The notes: generated by a model from the letters alone, not told the origin. A stretch of DNA of 31,051 bases from Halovenus sp. (GCA_028274925.1 JAQCNR010000313.1:1-31051); one strand, 5' to 3'. Positions 16,901 through 23,573 are shown, counted from the first letter of the stretch. Numbers and translations: made by a program.

Positions 16901-18137
16901 AGATTCGTTGATAGAGGTCACTCTCGAATCCGGTGAGTCTGTGACTGCAACACCAGATCATCCGTTTTTTGTCCGTTCTACAGAGGAGCGAACAACGAAA
17001 CCGGCAAAAGAACTCTCCTGTGGAAATTGGGTATACGTACCACAGTCTCAACAGCCGACATTGACAGACGGTGGGGCCGCAGTGAAGTCACGACAACCTG
17101 AGAGCGGAGATGTTACCTGGCGACAGATCGAAGCCATCAAACAGCGAGCGTCAAAGAGCGATGAAAAAGTGTACGACCTTACTGTTGACGAGACACATAA
17201 CTTTGTCGCAAATAATGTAATAATACACAATTCTGAGGACCAAAGTGCAATGCACGAAGCACTTGAACAACAATCTATTAGCGTTTCCAAAGCTGGAATT
17301 AATGCCACGCTAAAGTCACGATGTTCACTTCTTGGGGCAGCAAACCCAACGTATGGTCGGTTCGACGAGTTCGAGCCGATTGGCGAGCAGATTGATCTTG
17401 CGCCGCCGCTCATCTCGCGGTTCGACCTGATCTTCACCGTCACTGACCAGCCTGACGAGGAGAAAGACAACGAACTGGCCGAGCACATCCTTCAGACGAA
17501 CTACGCCGGGGAGTTGAACACTCACCGAACGGAGACCAGCACCTCCAATTACACCAAAGAAGAGGTCGAGCGCATCACCGACGATGTCGCGCCGACAATC
17601 GACGCCGGGTTCCTCCGCAAATACGTCGCCTACGCGCAGCGAAACTGCTATCCAACGATGACGGAGGAGGCGAAGTCAGCAATTCAGGAATTCTACGTCG
17701 AGTTGCGGATGCAAGGCTCCGGCGAGGACGCGCCGGTGCCTGTCACAGCGCGAAAACTCGAGGCGATGGTTCGACTGGCCGAAGCCAGCGCACGCGTTCG
17801 GTTGTCCGACAGCGTCACCAACGAGGACGCCCAGCGGGCTATCGAGATTGCTCGGTACTCGCTCGAAGATATTGGCCTCGACCCAGAAACCGGCGAACTC
17901 GACGCGGATATGATCGAGACTGGTACCTCGAAAAGCCAGCGCGACCGAATCAAAAACGTGTTGAAGCTAATCGAGTCCATCGAAGACGAATACGACGAGG
18001 GTGCACCCGTCGACGTGGTCATCGAGCGCGCCGAAGAGGAGGGGATGGACACGAGCAAGGCCGAGCACGAAATTGACCAGCTAAAACAGAAAGGCGAAGT
18101 GTACGAACCGCGCAACAACCACCTCAGAACGACGTAG
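13935..18137 (+). CDS. mcm: Replicative helicase MCM, interrupted by two inteins
   Basis: A 1400-residue precursor. Removing residues 359-881 and 921-1099 leaves 698 residues, a normal length for a haloarchaeal MCM. The mature protein is the ring-shaped 3'-5' replicative helicase. N-terminal domain: OB fold with a zinc site (C136, C139, C155, C158 in CQRCG and CQGCER). AAA+ core: Walker A GDPGTGKSQLL, Walker B region VLADQGIAAVDELDKM, sensor GAANPTYGRF and arginine-finger region PPLISRFDLIF. The C-terminal winged helix covers roughly the last 80 residues. Intein 1 sits after SGKGSSSAGL and intein 2 directly after DELDKMR, both within the ATPase centre, so splicing is required for activity. 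The next small gene starts one base after the stop. Codon use becomes AT-rich just after intein 2. Confidence 0.96.
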   Translation: MARADDTELIDNFEEFYRSYYRNEIAELAQKYPNEQKSLYIDWQDLYRFDSDLADDFRNKPDQLREYAEEALRLYDLPVDVSLGQAHVRVRNLPEKTDIRGIRSDHRGMLISVQGIIRKATDVRPKITTAAFECQRCGTLTRIPQEGGDFQEPHECQGCERQGPFRINYDQSEFIDAQKLRVQESPEGLRGGETPQNIDVNIEDDITGEVTPGDHVTATGILKLEQQGNDREKSAMFDVYMEGLTIDIEDEQFEEMEITDEDKKEIVELSNQDNIYEEMVGAIAPSIYGYEKEKKAMAFQLFSGVTKFLPDGSRTRGDLHILLVGDPGTGKSQLLQYIKEIAPRSVYTSGKGSSSAGLCVTGDTLVHTRKGLIPIRELAEPSHPDPVDEETAAEYERRVYTFERDERKITERESSHVWRMPPKECRQIRTRHGKELETSTNTTLLVCGEQGLEWKEIADIEAGDHVAVPSYTNIERWSPRVEEFFEFTNEKLKPTDESVEFIRTRLCEEFGTLRTAASELELSEDFIYDSLSNRHLPQDKLDRILDAIGATRDDITIDRAMLRHGGSIQIPNEFDANLLYLVGLVFGDGDLMVSRRGGNRGHIRISNSNEEILSEAAEIIESTFDRSVEIEYQDDRVPCIRLHSATVARFFSNIGMETPKNSLELDHRLTTAPHANAFLRGLFDADGSVSARDDGGSSVQFSTICSKFAQQVQLMLETYGIRARRRERDRRGTYELETGRTIESKSVQTHLGIYGRDIEAYTERVGFRCTAKSKALSTITHDAPRRGERMPISDVLARTDGAGGTFYNNIIKEDDPSRGRAREMLADRQLGSAESTIEEVIEADLVWDEVVEAENTGTKELFDLTVPKTHNFLGNGIVTHNTAAAVRDDFGEGQQWTLEAGALVLADQGIAAVDELDKMRCVTGETLVHTPDRKIPIREFADRARESATVEELDNGRTIRGIDKEVWTMTGNEKIERRDVTAVHEYDAPDSLIEVTLESGESVTATPDHPFFVRSTEERTTKPAKELSCGNWVYVPQSQQPTLTDGGAAVKSRQPESGDVTWRQIEAIKQRASKSDEKVYDLTVDETHNFVANNVIIHNSEDQSAMHEALEQQSISVSKAGINATLKSRCSLLGAANPTYGRFDEFEPIGEQIDLAPPLISRFDLIFTVTDQPDEEKDNELAEHILQTNYAGELNTHRTETSTSNYTKEEVERITDDVAPTIDAGFLRKYVAYAQRNCYPTMTEEAKSAIQEFYVELRMQGSGEDAPVPVTARKLEAMVRLAEASARVRLSDSVTNEDAQRAIEIARYSLEDIGLDPETGELDADMIETGTSKSQRDRIKNVLKLIESIEDEYDEGAPVDVVIERAEEEGMDTSKAEHEIDQLKQKGEVYEPRNNHLRTT
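15009..16577 (+). other. Intein 1 of MCM with LAGLIDADG homing endonuclease
   Basis: Precursor residues 359-881, 523 residues in all. It starts with catalytic Cys (CVTGDTLVH, block A) and ends VTHN, followed by extein Thr as the +1 nucleophile. Near the C-terminus ELFDLTVPKTHNFLGNGIVTHN carries the penultimate His and terminal Asn needed for cyclisation. Two dodecapeptide endonuclease motifs are present, LVGLVFGDGDL and LRGLFDADGSV, each with its acidic catalytic residue, so the homing endonuclease looks intact. No frameshift or stop interrupts it. The host site is the SGKGSSSAGL/TAAAV junction of the helicase core, a position I recall as a known archaeal MCM/CDC21 intein site. Confidence 0.93.
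16695..17231 (+). other. Intein 2 of MCM, mini-intein without endonuclease
   Basis: Precursor residues 921-1099, 179 residues. Block A is CVTGETLVHT, block B contains VTATPDHPFFV with the conserved T-x-x-H, and the end is VYDLTVDETHNFVANNVIIHN followed by extein Ser at +1. No LAGLIDADG motif is present, so it should splice but cannot home by itself. It sits exactly between DELDKMR and SEDQSAMHE, next to the Walker B aspartate-glutamate. The two inteins are separated by only 39 extein residues. Confidence 0.93.
17232..17345 (+). other. AT-rich extein tract immediately after intein 2
   Basis: By hand count the 110 bases from the Ser +1 codon contain 51 G or C, against 39 of 60 at 17401-17460 in the same gene. 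Codons such as CAA, TCT, ATT, GTT, CTT and CTA appear here but are rare in the rest of the extein. The encoded residues remain those of a normal MCM. The change is abrupt at about 17340. A gene-conversion tract from a lower-GC donor is the proposed reading. Confidence 0.45.
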
Positions 18138-18138
18138 C

Positions 18139-18417
18139 ATGGATAGAATTGCCGCCCTCCGAACAATCGAAGAGGCACTGAGCAAATACGAAGCCGACGA
18201 CATCACCTTCCCGGAACTCGAACGAGAAGTACAGGGAATCCTGCGAACGTACGCAACAGCGTTCGACGAGGAGACGACGGCCTACCGCGCCAGCGGCGAC
18301 CCCAGCGCTGACGGACTCGTCGTCGTTGCGTCCTCCCGGACCGACGCCCGCGAACAAATCGAGGAGCTACTCGCCGACCCCGCTGGAACCACCTTCGATA
18401 TCGAACCCGCCGAGTGA
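18139..18417 (+). CDS. Small conserved haloarchaeal protein behind mcm
   Basis: A 92-residue acidic protein beginning one base after the mcm stop codon, so it is almost certainly co-transcribed and perhaps translationally coupled. The N-terminal half is helical (LRTIEEALSKYEADDITFPELEREVQGILRT in two pieces around residues 6-36). The C-terminal half has a strand-helix pattern (GLVVVASSRTDAREQIEELL). No catalytic motif, cysteine or membrane segment is present. I do not recognise a named family. The placement behind the replicative helicase hints at a replication or repair link, but haloarchaeal operons often mix functions. Confidence 0.7.
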   Translation: MDRIAALRTIEEALSKYEADDITFPELEREVQGILRTYATAFDEETTAYRASGDPSADGLVVVASSRTDAREQIEELLADPAGTTFDIEPAE

Positions 18418-18455
18418 GCCGAGGGTTTTTGTCCCAGTCCGGGACCAGAGTCCTC

Positions 18456-19106
18456 ATGCACGCGTTTCGGGATATCGAGACTGCAGCGTACTGTCCGCGG
18501 AAACTGTACTACCGCCGTCAGGACCCTAAAGAGACAGAGCGCCCGTCGATTGTCGCCGAACGTCGTGACCTGGCGTTCGAGTATCAACGGCTGCTCGATG
18601 GCGAGGGACTCGAAACGGCACCAATCGAGGTGACGCCGACACAGTTTCGCTCACGGCTTGGCTGTGCGCGAGCGCAACTGGCGCGCTGGGATGAGCTTGT
18701 GAGCCCTGCCGAGCGTGAGGCCTTCCTCAGCGGGCGAGAGTGTCGCGGTATCGCGCACAAGCGACTGGCCGACCCGCCGTCGCTGTCGCTCGTCTTTGCC
18801 GGGGAGCCACCCGACAACGGCGTCTGGCGACCACAGAGCGCACGCCTGGTCGCCGCGGCGAAAGCGCTCGCGTGGGAAGAAAAAACAGCTATCGACACCG
18901 TGTACGCAGAGTATCCAGCCTACGGCGTTATCAGGCGAGTTGACGTGGACGCCCGGCGGACCGCCGCCTACCGAGAGGCAGTTCGAATCGCAGATTCAAT
19001 TAAGGGACCGCCAGCCCGAATTGACAACGACTCGAAATGCGAACCCTGCGAGTACCGCGGCGAATGTGGCGTCCGTACGCGGTCGCTGCTGAGCCGACTG
19101 AAATAA
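18456..19106 (+). CDS. Cas4-like Fe-S protein, apparently without nuclease residues
   Basis: A 216-residue protein taken from the ATG at 18456. An in-frame GTG at 18414 overlaps the previous stop and would add 14 residues, but a T-rich TATA-like patch at 18424-18431 suits leaderless start at 18456. The N-terminal AAYCPRKLYYRR (C13) and C-terminal SKCEPCEYRGECG (C195, C198, C204) give the four-cysteine iron-sulfur arrangement of Cas4/AddB-type PD-(D/E)XK nucleases, and the helix LVAAAKALAWEE fits that fold. The segment where Cas4 carries the metal-binding Asp and the E-x-K reads RGIAHKRLADPP to FAGEPPDNGVWRPQS, with no clear GxxD or ExK pair. It may be a catalytically dead structural homologue. 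There is no CRISPR array or cas1/cas2 in the window, so a CRISPR role is unlikely. It follows mcm and a small gene, and abuts the convergent Sua5-type gene. Confidence 0.75.
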   Translation: MHAFRDIETAAYCPRKLYYRRQDPKETERPSIVAERRDLAFEYQRLLDGEGLETAPIEVTPTQFRSRLGCARAQLARWDELVSPAEREAFLSGRECRGIAHKRLADPPSLSLVFAGEPPDNGVWRPQSARLVAAAKALAWEEKTAIDTVYAEYPAYGVIRRVDVDARRTAAYREAVRIADSIKGPPARIDNDSKCEPCEYRGECGVRTRSLLSRLK

Positions 19107-19691
19107 TCACTCGGAGAGCCATTCGGCGACGGCGTCGGCCTCTTTCCCACGACGGTGAATTTTCCCCGCCGACACGTCGACAACGGTCGACCCGCCGCCG
19201 GGAGCGGGTCCAGTATCGAGGACGACTGCTGCTCGCTCGCGGACGCGAGCGCCGAGGTTGTCGGGGTCACGAACGCTGCCAGTCCCGCTGACGTTCGCGC
19301 TCGTCGCCGTAATCGGGCCAGTGTGCGTGAGTAGTTCGAGTGCCGCGTCGTGGGCCGGAATGCGGATACCGACGCGGTCACGACCAGCGGTGAGTCCGTC
19401 TGGCACTGCTTGCTTCGCTTCGACAACGACGGTCACCGGCCCGGGCAGAAACTCGGCGATGAACGCCCGTTCCCGGTCGGTCAGGGTGGTATACTCGGCG
19501 GCAGTTTCGACATCCGCGACGGCCATCGAGACGGGTTTCGAGCGGTCGCGGTCTTTCGCGTCGAAGACTTCTTCGACAGCGTCGGCGTCCAGTGCGTCCG
19601 CGCCAAGACCGTAGACAGTCTCTGTCGGGTAGACGACGAGTTCGCCGTTGCTAATCGCGTCTGCGGCGCGGACAAAATCAAACTCGGACAT
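19107..19691 (-). CDS. L-threonylcarbamoyladenylate synthase (YrdC/Sua5 family)
   Basis: A 194-residue single-domain YrdC/TsaC-type protein without the C-terminal Sua5 domain. Motifs are YPTETVYGLGA (21-31), the basic KDRDRSKPVS, LPGPVTVVV and TSANVSG. The family makes threonylcarbamoyl-AMP from threonine, bicarbonate and ATP for the universal t6A37 modification of ANN-decoding tRNAs; Kae1 does the transfer. Its stop codon directly abuts that of the convergent Cas4-like gene. The peroxiredoxin-like gene ends three bases upstream, so the three minus-strand genes probably form one transcript. Confidence 0.93.
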   Translation of the reverse strand: MSEFDFVRAADAISNGELVVYPTETVYGLGADALDADAVEEVFDAKDRDRSKPVSMAVADVETAAEYTTLTDRERAFIAEFLPGPVTVVVEAKQAVPDGLTAGRDRVGIRIPAHDAALELLTHTGPITATSANVSGTGSVRDPDNLGARVRERAAVVLDTGPAPGGGSTVVDVSAGKIHRRGKEADAVAEWLSE

Positions 19692-19694
19692 TGC

Positions 19695-20222
19695 TCACTC
19701 GGCGATTTCTTCGACGGCCGCTTCGAGGTCGTCGTAGTCGGGGAACGCGGGGTGTTCCGACGCGGCCCAGGCGTACTGGACGGTTCGGTCTTCGTCGATA
19801 ACAAAGGTCGCCGGTCGTGGCTCGGAGATACCGGTCATCCCGTCGAGGTCGTTGGCGATGCCGTAGCGCTCGGCAACCTCGTTGGCCGGGTCGGAAAAGA
19901 GTGCGAAGTCGGTGTCCTCGATGTTGCGCTCGTCCAGCGTTGTCTTGTGCTCGTAGGGTGTCGAAATCGAGACGCCGACGACGGTGGCGTCGTACTCGTC
20001 GAACCCGCGGTCACGAATCTCGTTCCACATGTACGTGGTTGGAAACGCGCCGTCCATCGGGTGAAAGAGCAGGACGACGGGCCCCTCGTCGGTGAGGTCC
20101 GACAGCGAGGCGTCCTCCCAGTATTCGTCGTTGACCAGCGGTCGCTCGAAGTCGGGTGCGAGTTCGCCTTCCTCGGGGTGGTCTGGTGCGTCGAGTTCGA
20201 CGACCTCGAAATCCAGTTCCAT
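19695..20222 (-). CDS. Peroxiredoxin-fold protein lacking all cysteines
   Basis: A 175-residue AhpC/TSA-like protein. The thioredoxin-fold peroxiredoxin pattern is clear: GELAPDFERPLVND, GPVVLLFHPMDGAF, VVGVSISTPYEHKTTLDE, FALFSDPANEVAERYGI and PATFVIDEDRTVQYAWAA. In active members the loop after FxP-x-x-F-T carries the peroxidatic cysteine in a P-x-x-x-(T/S)-x-x-C motif. Here that loop reads FHPMDGAFPTTYMWNE, and the whole protein contains no cysteine. It therefore cannot act as a thiol peroxidase itself and may bind or scaffold. The start abuts the stop of the glutaredoxin-like gene with no gap, so the two are surely co-expressed. Confidence 0.85.
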   Translation of the reverse strand: MELDFEVVELDAPDHPEEGELAPDFERPLVNDEYWEDASLSDLTDEGPVVLLFHPMDGAFPTTYMWNEIRDRGFDEYDATVVGVSISTPYEHKTTLDERNIEDTDFALFSDPANEVAERYGIANDLDGMTGISEPRPATFVIDEDRTVQYAWAASEHPAFPDYDDLEAAVEEIAE

Positions 20223-20519
20223 TCAGGCACCCTCCGCCGACTCGGCCGGTGTGCTCGATTGGGCCGCCTGCTCGCCGTAGGTCTTGTCGAGATACTCGAC
20301 GATGTTGGCGCTCTCGGCGGTCGTAAGCCCGGTGTTCTCGTCGACGATGACCGGGACGGTCCGAACGCCGCTTTCGCGTTTGACCGCGTCGCGGGCCGAG
20401 TGCATCGGTTCGACGAAGCGTGAGTCGTACTCCAAGCCGTACTCCTGCAGTTTGCGGACAACCCGCTCACAGAACGGACACGCCTGGAGTCGATACAGCG
20501 TGATTTGGGACTCTGTCAT
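20223..20519 (-). CDS. Glutaredoxin / GST N-terminal-like protein
   Basis: A 98-residue thioredoxin-fold protein beginning MTESQITLYRLQACPFCERVV, with a CPFC dithiol at residues 14-17 like that of glutaredoxins. The cis-Pro motif is present as RTVPVIVDENTG, followed by a GST-like TAESANIVEYL. An upstream in-frame ATG at 20579 would add 20 mostly hydrophobic residues and overlap the promoter region of the divergent gene, so the ATG at 20519 is preferred. Haloarchaea use gamma-glutamylcysteine rather than glutathione as bulk thiol, so the reductant may differ from classical glutaredoxin. It is followed without gap by the cysteine-free peroxiredoxin. Confidence 0.85.
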   Translation of the reverse strand: MTESQITLYRLQACPFCERVVRKLQEYGLEYDSRFVEPMHSARDAVKRESGVRTVPVIVDENTGLTTAESANIVEYLDKTYGEQAAQSSTPAESAEGA

Positions 20520-20616
20520 GAGCGTCAGTACGAGCGAGAGACGTGTAAGCGTTTGCACCGCTGTCGCCGGGAAGTACAAAAACGCTTAATTCGGGAGGGC
20601 CAGAAAGTCAGGCGTG

Positions 20617-21993
20617 ATGCATACTCTCGCTGGCGCCACGCTCCAGAGTCTCCCACCCCTGGGAATCGAAGTTGTCGGTATCTCGCTCTCGGGCACAGCG
20701 TTTGCCGCCATCGGCGCGTTAGCAATTGTCGTCCTGTTGGGACTGTCAGCGTTCTTTTCCTCCTCAGAGATTGCGCTATTCTCGTTGCCGACACACCGCG
20801 TCGATAGCATTGCCGAGGAAGGGAAACGGGGGTCGAAGACGCTGAAAGAACTCAAGTCAGACCCCCACCGCCTGCTCGTGACGATTCTTGTCGGAAACAA
20901 CCTCGTCAACGTCGCGATGTCCTCGATTGCCACCGGGCTACTGGCGTTTTTCATCGGCAATCAGGGCGTTGCTGTCGCGCTGGCTACGTTTGGAATCACT
21001 GCCCTCGTGTTGCTGTTCGGCGAGAGTGCGCCCAAGTCCTACGCAGTCGACCACACCGAGTCGTGGGCGCTTCGGGTTGCCAGACCCGTCCGGTTCGCTG
21101 AAGTGCTGCTGATGCCGCTGGTGTGGCTCTTCGACCACCTGACCAGAATCGTCAACAAGGTTACCGGCGGCCGAGCAGCCATCGAGGAGTCCTACATTAC
21201 CCGCCAAGAGATCAGAGATATCATCGAGACCGGTGAGCGTGAGGGTGTGCTCGAAGCAGACGAGCGTGAGATGATTCAGCGGACGTTGCGGTTCAACCGC
21301 ACCATCGCCAAGGAGGTGATGACGCCGCGACTCGATATGACCGCCGTCCCGAAAGACGCCTCCATCGACGAGGCCATCGAGACCTGTGTCCAGAGCGGCC
21401 ACAACCGCCTGCCGGTCTACGACGGCGAACTCGACAACGTCATCGGGATTGTCGAAGTGACAGAACTCGTCCGAGACCGGCACTACAGCGCCGAGGAAAA
21501 CGTCGACCTGGACGACCTCATCAACCCGACGCTCCACGTTCCAGAGTCGAAAAACGTCGACGAACTCCTGACCGAGATGCGCGAAAAGCGACTGAACATG
21601 GTCATCGTCATCGACGAGTTTGGGACGACCGAGGGACTCGTGACGATGGAGGACCTCGTCGAGGAGATTGTCGGCGAGATTCTCGAAGGCGGCGAAAAAG
21701 AGCCAATCGAGTTCGAGAGCGACGACGCCGCGGTGGTCAAAGGCGAAGTCAACATCGACGAAGTCAACGAGAGTCTGGGAATCGAACTCCCAGAAGGCGA
21801 AGAGTTCGAGACGATTGCTGGCTTTATTTTCAATCGGGCCGGTCGGCTGGTCGAGCAGGGCGAACAGATCGAGTACGAAGGACTCGATATTCGTGTTGAG
21901 CAGGTCGAGAACACCCGAATCATGCGCGCCCGCATCTCCGGGCTCGAAGCGTATCAGGCCGAACAGGCAGTCGAAGTTGACGAGCCAGAGTAA
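20617..21993 (+). CDS. CNNM/CorC-type membrane protein with CBS domains
   Basis: About 458 residues. The N-terminal DUF21/CNNM membrane domain has about four helices (ALAIVVLLGLSAFFSSSEIAL with the SSSE signature; LVTILVGNNLVNVAMSSIAT; a third about residues 110-135; LMPLVWLFDHLT). A cytosolic CBS pair follows at about 210-330 (VMTPRLDMTAVPKDAS, HNRLPVYDGELDNVIGIV, MVIVIDEFGTTEGLVTMEDL), then a C-terminal CorC/HlyC transporter-associated domain at about 355-440. The family is linked to magnesium and cobalt efflux or sodium-coupled magnesium transport; 'hemolysin' annotations are historical. GTG at 20614 directly precedes ATG at 20617, and either may be used. A CTTAATTC box about 27 nt upstream supports leaderless expression. 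The stop is one base from that of the convergent PiT gene. Confidence 0.9.
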   Translation: MHTLAGATLQSLPPLGIEVVGISLSGTAFAAIGALAIVVLLGLSAFFSSSEIALFSLPTHRVDSIAEEGKRGSKTLKELKSDPHRLLVTILVGNNLVNVAMSSIATGLLAFFIGNQGVAVALATFGITALVLLFGESAPKSYAVDHTESWALRVARPVRFAEVLLMPLVWLFDHLTRIVNKVTGGRAAIEESYITRQEIRDIIETGEREGVLEADEREMIQRTLRFNRTIAKEVMTPRLDMTAVPKDASIDEAIETCVQSGHNRLPVYDGELDNVIGIVEVTELVRDRHYSAEENVDLDDLINPTLHVPESKNVDELLTEMREKRLNMVIVIDEFGTTEGLVTMEDLVEEIVGEILEGGEKEPIEFESDDAAVVKGEVNIDEVNESLGIELPEGEEFETIAGFIFNRAGRLVEQGEQIEYEGLDIRVEQVENTRIMRARISGLEAYQAEQAVEVDEPE

Positions 21994-21994
21994 C

Positions 21995-23182
21995 TCAGAT
22001 GATGGCGCTGATAGCGGTGAACAGCCCGAAACTGAGGACGAACGCCCCAACCAGTGAGCCAACCCACGCCAGTACTGTGTAGGCCATCTTCCCGCCGCTG
22101 ACTTCTCCTTCACCGTCGCCGCTGGCCGCGTAGCCGCTGCCGATAATCGCGGAGACGATAATCTCGTTGAACGAGACGGGGATGCCGAAGAACACTGCCG
22201 TCTGTGCAATTGCGAACGAGGGAATCAATGCTGCAATCGAGCGGTTCGGCCCCAGCGCGGAGTAATCCTGTGAGAGTGCCTTAATCATCCGTGGTGCGCC
22301 GGTCCACGACCCGACCAGCAGCCCCAGTCCGCCGAAGGCAAGCACAGCAATGAGCGGGATCTGAACGTCCCCAAGCAGCGGGATGAGCGGTCCGAGCGCG
22401 AGGCCAACCTGACTCCCGCCGGCCGAGAACGCGACCAGTCCACCGAGGACGAGCAGAAACTGCTGCTGTGCGCCAGCGGCGTCCACGCGGGTCCGGTACC
22501 ACAACAGGAGCGTGACGACCGCGGCGACGGCAAGCGAAACGCCGACGAACGTTATCGTGCCGCCACCGAGCGCGCGGACCGAAGCGCCCGCAAGCGAACC
22601 CTGTTGCTCACCAGGGGCGAAAAAGACGAACTGAATGTTTGCGAGCAACAGTCCAATCACACCGCCGAGCAGCGGAACCGCGAGTTCAGTCGGAACGGCC
22701 TCGGCACGGAGCAGTCTCGCAATCGCGTAGGAAAACCCACCGCCGATAAACGGTGTCAACACCCACAGCGCGGCGATTTCCTGGTACTTGGCCCACGCCG
22801 GGTCACCGCCCATCGCCAGCCCGACGCCGACGACTGCGCCTGTCACGGTGAAGGCAGTTGCGATTGGGTAGCCGGTGAAAATGCCGATTGCGACGAGGAT
22901 TGCGGCCATCATCAGCGCGATAATCGCGGCCAGCGCCGACAGTTGCGTGCCGATGATGAGTTCCTCACCGACGGCCGAGGTGACGTTCGCACCCTGTAAA
23001 ATTGCGCCAGAGAAGCCAAGAATGCCGACCAGAAAGCCGGCACGCATAATCGAGATTGCGTTGGCCCCGACGGCAGGGGCAAACGGCGTCGAGCCTGACG
23101 AGCCAGCACCAATCGCCCACGCCATGAACAAACTGGCGAAGCCGGCGACCAGAAGCGTCGCGACCAGCGTCCCAGTGACCAT
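21995..23182 (-). CDS. Inorganic phosphate transporter, PiT family
   Basis: A 395-residue polytopic membrane protein with about ten predicted helices. The duplicated PiT signature is visible: N-terminal GSSGSTPFAPAVGANAISIMRA (in pieces at about 27-48), with GANAIS corresponding to the canonical GxND region, and GYPIATAFTVTGAVVG. In the second half are LVAFSAGGSQVGLALGPL and GIPVSFNEIIVSAIIGSG. The family carries phosphate with a cation, sodium or proton. In the first repeat the common GANDVANA reads GANAIS, a divergence often seen in haloarchaeal paralogues. No PhoU or DUF47 partner is adjacent. A small membrane protein is encoded 81 nt upstream on the same strand. No strong TATA box lies directly ahead, so co-transcription with that gene is likely. 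Confidence 0.88.
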   Translation of the reverse strand: MVTGTLVATLLVAGFASLFMAWAIGAGSSGSTPFAPAVGANAISIMRAGFLVGILGFSGAILQGANVTSAVGEELIIGTQLSALAAIIALMMAAILVAIGIFTGYPIATAFTVTGAVVGVGLAMGGDPAWAKYQEIAALWVLTPFIGGGFSYAIARLLRAEAVPTELAVPLLGGVIGLLLANIQFVFFAPGEQQGSLAGASVRALGGGTITFVGVSLAVAAVVTLLLWYRTRVDAAGAQQQFLLVLGGLVAFSAGGSQVGLALGPLIPLLGDVQIPLIAVLAFGGLGLLVGSWTGAPRMIKALSQDYSALGPNRSIAALIPSFAIAQTAVFFGIPVSFNEIIVSAIIGSGYAASGDGEGEVSGGKMAYTVLAWVGSLVGAFVLSFGLFTAISAII

Positions 23183-23263
23183 CTGGGCGTCGGTACACAG
23201 TGGACCCGTATGAGCCCTCCGGTTGACCGCAGTCAGCCGGTCGATATTGCCCGCCGGCGCCGG

Positions 23264-23461
23264 TCAGTCCTCGCGTCTGCTCTGGAGATACCAGCTGAAA
23301 ATCCCGAACGAAAGTCCGCCGAACAGGCCGGGAATCAGTCCGTCGACCAATCCGTCGCCAAGAATGAAACTCCCGAGCGTGAATATCCCAACCCAGACGG
23401 CGACATTGATGACGACGTAGACCAGTGGGTTTTCGATATCGACGCCAAGTAGCTCGGGCAT
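23264..23461 (-). CDS. Small two-helix membrane protein upstream of PiT
   Basis: A 65-residue protein starting MPELLGVDIENPLVY, with two predicted membrane helices at about 12-33 and 41-59 joined by a short loop (GDGLVDG), ending in a basic-acidic SRRED. The frame stays open upstream as far as 23971, but that extension runs antisense to the divergent zinc-ribbon gene. A TATA box 26 nt ahead of the ATG at 23461 supports this short form. No named family is recognised. Position suggests it is transcribed with the phosphate permease. A role as accessory subunit is speculation. Confidence 0.7.
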   Translation of the reverse strand: MPELLGVDIENPLVYVVINVAVWVGIFTLGSFILGDGLVDGLIPGLFGGLSFGIFSWYLQSRRED

Positions 23462-23481
23462 ATCACCGGCTACAGCAGTGT

Positions 23482-23492
23482 GTTTGATAAAC
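23482..23492 (-). promoter_or_regulatory. TATA-like box of the small membrane protein / PiT unit
   Basis: On the minus strand GTTTATCAAAC is centred about 26 nt upstream of the ATG at 23461. The divergent gene at 23574 has its own box, AATATTGA, at 23541-23548. Confidence 0.5.
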
Positions 23493-23573
23493 TTCCCTGC
23501 AGCGTTTCTGGTCGTGAAGCCCGTGCCGACTCGTGAAGCGAATATTGATTGGGGTCGGGACGAACAGAGGGGT

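Noticed and set aside
18456..19106. Cas4-like gene as part of a CRISPR-Cas locus
   Set aside because: No repeat array, cas1, cas2 or effector gene is present anywhere in the window.
19350..20423. A 357-codon plus-strand frame over the Sua5, peroxiredoxin and glutaredoxin genes
   Set aside because: It is antisense to three well-supported genes and has no motif.
20938..22209. A 423-codon minus-strand frame across the CNNM and PiT ends
   Set aside because: It is antisense to the CNNM/CorC gene and overlaps the PiT coding end in another frame; no recognisable motif.
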